From Holacanthus passer (taxonomy: Eukaryota; Chordata; Actinopteri; Pomacanthidae): 64,000 nucleotides of DNA. Shown in pieces: positions 52,401 to 61,400 of the stretch (its first letter is position 1; each line of letters opens with the position of its first letter). A program made the translations under genes and the position numbers. The stretch covers positions 2,323,501-2,387,500 of the forward strand of contig JAFREQ010000061.1 of the NCBI GenBank assembly GCA_025331565.1, read 5' to 3'. The notes beneath the pieces are model-generated. The model was not told where the DNA came from. It saw nothing but the letters and a program-made list of their open reading frames with translations, and ran no database searches.

Positions 52401-55400
52401 CCCAGAGGCACCTTCATCTACGCCACCTGTCCTGTACCGGTTCAGGTGGGCACATCACAGTGGGAGAATATTTACCATCTCACTTTGTTTGAACATGTAT
52501 TAGTGAGATAAAATGGTGCACAGATACTGAAGCCTGTCCACAGTTTCATTTACTTCTCTTTGTCCATGCAGGCCCCGTCCTTTTACTGGGAGATAGAAAT
52601 TGTCTCCTATGGAGACTCTGAGGAGGACAGTGGCCCGATTGTGTCCTTTGGTTTTGCCACAGAGGCAGAGAAGAGGGACGGAGCGTGGACCAACCCTGTC
52701 GGCACATGTCTGTTTCATAAGTATGTTCACCTGCACATTAACTTTGAGAGACTCTTTTCCCACTGCTCTGTCTCTGACTTGAGTGCTGACTGCTATCCTT
52801 CTCTTTTGTGTCGTTCCTCTGTGCGTCTGTCTCCTGTCTGTCTGTGTCAGTAATGGTAGGGCAGTGCATTATAATGGCTCCAGTCTGCTGCAGTGGAAGA
52901 GTGTCAGGCTGGATGTGGCTCTACTTCCTGGTGAGACAGGAGACAAAATATGTTTTTCTTCTTATAGAATCTATCGTCACTGTTGTTTTGATCCATACAG
53001 TAATGTATGTTATGGATTTGAACTAAACTTCTTAAAAGCATTGTATCTTGTCTGGCTGCTCTTTCAATAAGCATATCTAGCTTCTTTAACTCTGTAGCTG
53101 TATCTAGTATTTGCATGTTATAAAATATGTCATTACCTGTTAATGTTGAGTCATTACTGAAAATGTGACTGTACATTTTTATAAACACAGGTGATGTGGC
53201 TGGAATAGGCTGGGAGCGTTCTGAGGGAACTCCTCCACCTCCTGGTCAGGCCCCTAAAGGCAGGGTGTACTTTACCTACTGTGGCCAGCGGCTCAGCCCC
53301 ATCCTTGAAGATGTAGCCGGTGGAATGTGGCCCCTGGTACACATTCAAAAAAAGGTGGGTTTGGAAGTCGCCTTGTAACCTTTATATTTGAACTGTTATT
53401 AAGCTATAATTTAGTTCACCACTGATATTTAATATATATTAAACCATGTCCTTTTCCATGCTCAGCCTCAATGTAGTTAAGCTTCTATTTTTTTCTATTT
53501 TTCTGTAGAACTCAAAGATCCGTGCCAACTTTGGAAGCCGGCCATTTGCATACGCAGAAGGCCAAGCACACAGAAATGCGGCTGACCTGTGTGTAGACCT
53601 TGCAGAGGAAATAAGTGCAAATTTTGAAGCACTACCCTTTGCTATGGCCTCAGACAGTGATAATGATGCAGGTGCAAGTGTTACCTCTGACTCTGGCTCC
53701 CATGGACCCCCTTGTCGGATTGCAGCTGTGGCAGTCGCCCAACAACGTATGTCATTCACCTTTGATTAAAAATATTCCCCAAAGACTGACAGACATAGAG
53801 TTCACTACACTGATGCAATGATTTGTTTTGCCTCACAGTTGGCAACATTTGTTTTGCTTGTTTGTCCTTTCCTGTGAGACAGAGTACAACAGTGACCTGT
53901 CGTGCCATTACAAAGTTGAGCTGAGCTACGAGAACCTGGTCACCTCTGGGCCTGACCCACATCCTCCTCCTATCGCAGATGATGAGAGTGATGATGAGGA
54001 TGATGATGATGTCCCAAGAGTGAGTGGGCTCTCCTCTTCTCATCTAAAAACGACTTCAACTGAATTTAAAGTTTGTCCTAACTTTATGGTGATTTGTGTT
54101 TGATTGTGTTAGGAGGACCACTATGCCTTGCTGGTAAAGGCCTGGGAGACCAAAGTGTTCCCTACCATTCGTAGGCGGTTCCGTAATGAGGCTGAGAGGA
54201 AATCTGGATTGGACCAAATCAAAGGAGCTCTGCAGCTGGGTAAAGAGTGAAAGAATATCATTATTACAAAACCTCCAGCCCAGTGGAACATTAAGCAAAT
54301 TACCATAACATAAAACACTGCAACCTATTCTGCATCATTTGATTGAGTTAACAGTGATCATGAACAACATAAGACTCTGCATTAGTTAATGTCCAGCTGA
54401 GCAATCGACTACAATATGTAAACAGGAGAACAAGCTCAAACGTTTGTTCAAGCAAGCATATGATGCTAAGGTTAAAACTGATTAGACAAACTCTGGTAAA
54501 AGCATTTTAGCATTCAATCATGAATGCAACACAAACAGAATTAAGGAGGGTGGCTCTTTGACGGTTTCTTTCAGAACCTATGACATGATGTCACTCTGGG
54601 TCAGAACACTGATAAAATGTCAAAAAGAAGCCTATATTCAAACATCATGCATTCAGTTACCATCAACCGTACTCCTGTGCTTTCTCTGCATGCTGGCTCC
54701 GCTTTTACAATCACTCTCCTACTATTATAATGCTTTCTACTTTATTGCTAATAATTCATGTGCACTCATGCAACATACAAGGGGGGCACTGTTGTAAATA
54801 TAATTTTAGATTAATTATCCGTTGACGAAGCAGAACAAGTTGCAGTAATTGGAGTGCTACAGTTAAATTTGACATTAAATTAATTGACAAAACCTGTTTA
54901 ATGAGATTAAAGCGTAAGCTTGATGTCAAAGTCTGTTAAATGAAAGATTAGCTAAGCCATACCTGTTGTGAGCTGGTGTATATTTTATGGTAATGTTAAA
55001 TTAAGCTTTGAATATTTGCACACACATTTGGTGGATATAGGTTAAATGAGAACAGCTTTCACACTGTTCATCTTAATGATGTATTTTGTTGACAACAGGC
55101 ATGGTTGACATCGCAAGGCAGACAGTGGAGTTCCTGTATGAAGAGAATGGTGGCATTCCTCGTGACCTCTACCTCCCAACCATTGAGGACATCAAGGATG
55201 AGGCCAACAAGTTCACTATTGACAAAGTTCGCAAAGGTACCATTCATCTACATCGCTATACTTACAGTATGCACTTGAAGTGAGCTAGCTTCAGGGTATA
55301 TTGTTGGTAAACACTCAAATCTGCACATCAAACTCGTCTGTAGGCTTCTGCAAATTACCTGACCTGTATGATAATTGCCCACTCAACACAGGCTTGACTG

Positions 55401-58400
55401 TGGTCATCCGCTGTCCGGACAGCAACAATACCAACAGCACCACAGGAGGGACAGCCCTGCCGAAGTTTGCTATCCGGGGCATGTTGAAGACCTTTGGCTT
55501 GCATGGGGTGGTGCTGGATGTTGACTCTGTAAGTGCAAAGCCTGATGCTGGTTTGTGTGTGAATGAATGACTTCTTGTAGGCTGGTCGCATATTCAAATA
55601 GTCATTCCAAAAAAAGAAAAGAAATACCTAGAAACATGAATGAATCATCATCATAGTTATCATCACCCACTCATCACTGGTACAAGGTTCTCTTCATGAG
55701 CTCCCATGCATTCTTTAAAAAAGAAGCAAATTTAAATGTCTCTTTTTCAAACAACCATTTTAGTTGATGTGAGTCATATATCATCTTAGTCATACTCTTT
55801 ATATCATTAAACAACGGATGACAGGTTTCCGGTTCAAAAGACAGTAAACAACTGAAAGATGCTCATTTTCAATTTCCTCTAACTCACACACTATAAAAAT
55901 TCAACATTTGTCTTCCCAAGTAGCATTTCTATTACTTTCAATAAGAAAAGGCAGTATACCTGCTTTTGTTTGGGCACAGATAGATCTTTTTTTTCTTATA
56001 TAAATTAAAAAGTGCATAATTTTTAGTAAAAGAACTGTGTACCTTTTGATTTTCTCCAAATCTTGTTGTCCCAGTTATATTTATACTAATTTAACACCTT
56101 CTCCCTTTGAGAATATCAGTTTCCTGCAAGTTAAAGAACTCTTTTTCAAACCCATATTTACAGAACATATCACACGTATCCGTTATCCAAGGTTCATTTT
56201 CTTGTGTCTCCATTTAAATATTTATTTGACTTGCCTGGTATCAAACATATCACTTTCCCAAAGTCTGACAATACCAACCTTCCTTCACACTTCACAGGGT
56301 TCCCACCCCGTATCTCTGGCTAGAATTGCAGCAGATCTGTGAACACCCAGGAAATACCTAATGGTGCTGTCATGACCAGTTTTACTCCTTAGGTACCTCC
56401 CCTGGCACAAACCCCAGTCGCCTAATCATAATAATAAGGACTTGACAAACACCAGCTTGAAAGAGTTTGGTATATGAAAAGCAACCAATGGCTCTGATTG
56501 ATTTAATTTTGCCAATAACTGCTCAGAGTGACCTGCCTGCAGACTCTGAACGTGCTGATGTGCCATATGCAAAATCCATATGCTCATAAACCTAAAAACC
56601 CAAATATTTATTATTTGTTATCTTCAACTTGTCCAGGTGAATGAGCTGGTACAGGTGGAGACCTACCTGCGCAGTGAGGGGGTGCTGGTCAGGTATTGGT
56701 ACCCTATTGAGATGCTGGAGCGGCCGCCTGCTGGATCTCGACGCACTGCGGCGAATGGCTTAGTCTCACTAGACAGTAGCAACATTCAGATTCATAGGTA
56801 ATGTATGAACCTAATGGGAGACCTGCATGATGAAAATGTGTCCTGCACAAGTTCTCAAAATACAATTTATAAATTTATTTGTAAATTTCCCCACTTTGGG
56901 GCGAATAAAGCTATATCTTATCTTACAATGTGTTTTACTGCTTTGCTGTAGGGAACTGCTTCGCTGTGAGAGTGCACTGGCTCGGTTATACTGCCGTATG
57001 GCCTTGCTCAACATCTTCGCTCCCAAGAATCCCCACACCTTCACTCGTCTCTTCCACATACCTGCTATCCGTGACATTACCCTGGAACACCTGCAGCTGC
57101 TGTCTAATCAGTTGTTAGCTCCGCCCCTCCCTGGTGAATGTTTAACTTTTCTTGTGAATAACTGGATCTCTCAGTGTGATGTTAAGGAACTTTTGTGTTT
57201 GTGTGCTCATTGTTCTGATGTTGTTCTTCCTGCAGATGGCACTATTAGTTCTAGTTCTATCCTACTTGCCCAGTCGGTGCTTCACAACCTGCAGGGCCAA
57301 AGCTGCTCTCCCTCAGAACTGTTCTACCAGGGCAATGCTCAGCCCATCCGGGAGTGGCTGACGGTGGCCATCACCCGTGCCTTGCATCAAGGAGAGGAAA
57401 GTCTGCTGGAGCTCACAAAACAGATCTGCTGCTTCCTCCAGGTCAGCTCTGCCAATCAGGACTCGATTTAACAAACTTGTCTCTGGATACCTAGTTGCTA
57501 ATTTTCTCTTATATTTCTGTTCACTTTGACAGAATGCACCAGAGCAGTTTACATCTGAGGAGTTCCCTGTGACAGAGTCAAAGGTTAGCATGGATGTCAG
57601 CTTTCCAGGCGCTGCATTTGTGATCGTATCCTGCAAAGAGAGCCAGCTGGGCTGCCGCAAGGAGTGAGTTCCTCACAAGTGTTCAACTACAGAAATTCAT
57701 GATGAACTTGGATTTCTTACCATTCATCACCATTTATATTAAATTTTAAAAATTATCTTTCTTTTCCACTCCATTAGCTCCAGCCTTTACAAGGCTCCCT
57801 GGGCTCGAGTCATGGTGTATGGCCTGGGTCACAAAGTGCGTAGGAATGGACAGCTAAATCTGATGGAGGCGGTGTGCTATCCACTGGATGCCTCACCTAC
57901 CAACACAGGCCTTACTCCCCCTCCCACCACCAACCAATACCCCTCTGTTATCATACCCACTGATAAGGTTCACATCAAACTGGGTGAGCATCTGACTCTC
58001 AAAGGAATTTCAAACAGGCTGCTTCAACTTTTCGAAAAAGAAAAATCTGTTACAGGATAAAATGGAATTAAATATCCAATTGTCTTGATTGTAGGGGTGT
58101 CGCCCCCTCCTGGTGCTGTACTGGTGCTGCACTCCTTGCCACTGGAGTTTCCTCTGGCCATGGCGTTTGCTGAACAGCTGTTGACGTGGAAGCTGGGAGA
58201 GAGCAGTGAGCGATCAGAGGATGAGCTGGACACAGTGCCCTCGTCTGTGCTGCTGCAGGTGGTGGAGCTACTAGGTAACATCAGTTAGAACAACACTTTG
58301 ATGACCCTAATTAATAACCCCCTCGTAGTTGCAGTTGTAGTTAAAGGCTATTAGTTAAAGGTCAAAATCCTTCTCCAACAGGTACAGAATAGGATTTTAC

Positions 58401-61400
58401 CTGTTAATTGTTTGCTTGAAACTCTTTTTTTGACATTTTGTCCCTGATTATGTTTGTTTGATTTTGGATATTATTTATTGCTTAATTGTTGTATTTGAAT
58501 TTGAGTTAAAAAAAAACAAGAAGTAACAGAAGTACAGACAGACTCCACTCTGACAGAACCATATAGTTAAGCCATAAAGGTCATAAAATGTCAATCTTTC
58601 AGAACGTTCAGAGTTTATGAGCTAGTTGAACCCACATCTACATTATTCTGCACTACTAGCTCTGTAAATCATACAAGAACTTTGAAAGCTTGCAAGATAG
58701 ATCTAACCAAATGTGAACATAGATTTCCCAAAATCCCATCTTTCAGTGTTTTCTGTGTCATTGTTCTTATTGTTTTAGGTGGTTTGCTTTGGACCACTGA
58801 TCTGGCTCCATCCATCAAAGAGCTCATCTTTCACTTGCTGGCTGAGCTTTTGCGGAAGATCCACCACTTGGAGCAGCGCAAGAGCCCTGCTGGTCTCTCC
58901 AGCTCCATTGCTCTGCTGCTTAACCCCTGCCTCGCAGTGCTCATGGCCCTGCAGACAGAACTCCGAAAGCTCTACGACCGGGAGACTCAGGGATGGACTG
59001 CTGGAGGGGCCGGAGCAGGGGGCTCTTCATCCGGAGGCATTGCGTTGGCTCTGGGAGCGGAGCAGAGCCGGTTCTCCACCTACTTCCACGCTCTGATGGA
59101 GGTGTGTCTGGCTGTGGCAGAGGTGACGCTTCCCCTCAATGTTGGCGGCTCTTCGGTGGGAGCCCTGTCCTCCACCAGTGCCCCTAACCTTAGTGACTCT
59201 TCTTCATCTTCGTCATCATCCCCGGGCCAGACGCCACAGAGCCCCAGTCTGCTGTCCAAACGTAAGAAGGTGAAGATGAAGCGTGAGAGAGCAGCGGCAG
59301 CAGTGGCGGCAGCGGTGTCTGGGAAGCGGGGAAGTGGAGGTGCACGGTTGTCTGAGAGTGACAGTGCCCTGCTGAACATGGCAGGTAGTAAACCTGAGGA
59401 CATGCTGTGGTTCCACCGCTGCCTCACTCTCCTGATGATCCTACGACATCTCGCCAACAAGGATCCACAGGGCTTAAGTGTGACCAGCGATGCAGTGACA
59501 GATGCCTGCCAGGCCTTGGTGGGCCCCACTGCCCACAGTCGCCTGCTGGTGCTCTCAGGTATCCCCACGCACCTGGAGGAGGCTGTGGTTCGAAATGCTA
59601 TCCGCAGAGCTTGCAACGCACATGGAGGGCTCTTCAAAGATGAAGTCTTCATTCCTCTGCAGGAAGAGGACCCCAAGAAGCCCAAAGCTGGAGCTGGGGT
59701 TACTAGCCCTCAGGATGGCAAAGTGGGCCCTGAACCTGAACGTCCCTTCCCCAACAGCGGAGGCCCTGAGAGTCCCGACAGCTCCAGCAGCGTGACTCCA
59801 GCTATGAGCGTGAGCGCTTCAGCTTCTACCAGCCAGACATCGATCTGCAGCTCCTCTCAGGGAGTCTCCCGCACTGCCAGTGAACTTTCTGTCGAGCAGG
59901 AGCCGTTAGCTGTTCCACCTCTCACCCCTGCTGCTGCAGCTTTGGCTGTGACATACCCCCAGCAGGGCCCCCAAGACCCCCAGACTGTTTCTAGTCAGGA
60001 GAGTCTAGATAGCCTGGGGAGTCTCGGCAGCTTGGGGGAGCCTCTAGACAGTGCAGAGACACCGTCTGTGTCAGATGGGGGCTCTATGCACACAGTCACC
60101 TCACTGGAGAGCAATGCAGTCATGTCCAGGCCTATCAAGGGTTATGCTGTCATTGAGGTGGGTTGATTAAGAGAACCATATTGGATCGACACTGTTTGAT
60201 TTTGTTTTGTTCTGCAGAAAAACAGTTCTGTCTTTTGTTAATTATAGGTTCGTTCTCGGGCCAAAGTGGAAAAAATCCGTGCCAGTCTTTTCAACAGCAG
60301 TGACCTGATTGGCTTGTCCAGTCTGGAAGGTGAAGAGGAGCTAATGGAGTTGACCAATGAGGAGATCCTCACAGCGTCCAGCGTTAATCAAAGCCTGTTT
60401 GACACACAGGGAAGTTCTGCTCTTGAAGACTACTTCCTGGATAAGTCAGTCAGAGGTTGGTGTTTGACACTGGTTACAGAATTCCTGCTTTTACATAGTG
60501 ACACTTGTTCTGCCGGTATAAGAATCTTATCTCTGGAGCGCCCGGTAGGTCACCTGGTAGAGTGCATTTCATTTATCAAGGACAAGAGTCCTTTGCTATA
60601 TGTCATCCTCTCTCTGACTTTCCTGTCTCTCTCCAGCTGTCACTTTCATAATAAAGCGCAAATGCCAAACAATAATCTATAAAAACTAAAATCTTATCTC
60701 TCCATGTTACAAGGTGACAAGCTTGTGCCCGGAGCGCGAGATGTCCTCACAGATATTTTTAAGAGCTGTGTGCACTCAGAGCAGATGCTCAGCCTCACAC
60801 CAGCCAAACCTGTGAAAGTGTCTGACATTTACCTCAGCAAGGAACAGATCAACGCTCAGACCCCTGGAAACCTACTGCATACTTTCTTCACCAATGTTAG
60901 GCCTCCAAAGAAAGTCCTTGAGGACCAGCTTACTCAGGTACAGAACACACTGGCGGGGAATGTTCAATAATGCAGTGATTTAACGTCATTCACGATTTTG
61001 CTGAATCTTCCGATGATCCTGTTTTTCAATCATTTTTCAAGTGTTACATGTTCAAACTCCCATCGGCTTCACTCTGATGTCAACCACCACAATTGAACTG
61101 TTACACTTTATGCTGTCTATACATTCACATGTCAAATTAATTTGTTTGTATCAGATTCTAAGAAAGTATGGCACTCCCAAGCCCAATAAGAACAAGTACA
61201 GCAAAGCAGGAAAAGAACAGCACCAAGGCAAGGTCGTGAGCACCAAGAGGCCCATCACCAAACCTCCTACCAAGGAAAAGTCTGTGCTCAACAGTGTCAG
61301 GTGAGAAATCCATGCAACACATGTTTAGGTACATTTACACTTTGATTATTAATTAAACTTGCTGGTCTCTTGCCTCTGCCAGAACCGCACTGAGTGAGAA

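Noticed and set aside
55529..56636. Retrotransposon in hectd4 intron 54
   Set aside because: Suspected from T-rich texture only; no reverse transcriptase motif, LTR or target duplication could be shown.
56827..57471. Continuous 214-codon ORF as one exon
   Set aside because: It reads through the intron 57134-57235; conserved hectd4 sequence requires splicing PLP to DGT, so the intronic part is not coding in the main transcript. Intron retention in frame would add 34 codons and is possible.
59080..59685. 201-codon minus-strand ORF
   Set aside because: Antisense shadow of the large hectd4 exon 61.
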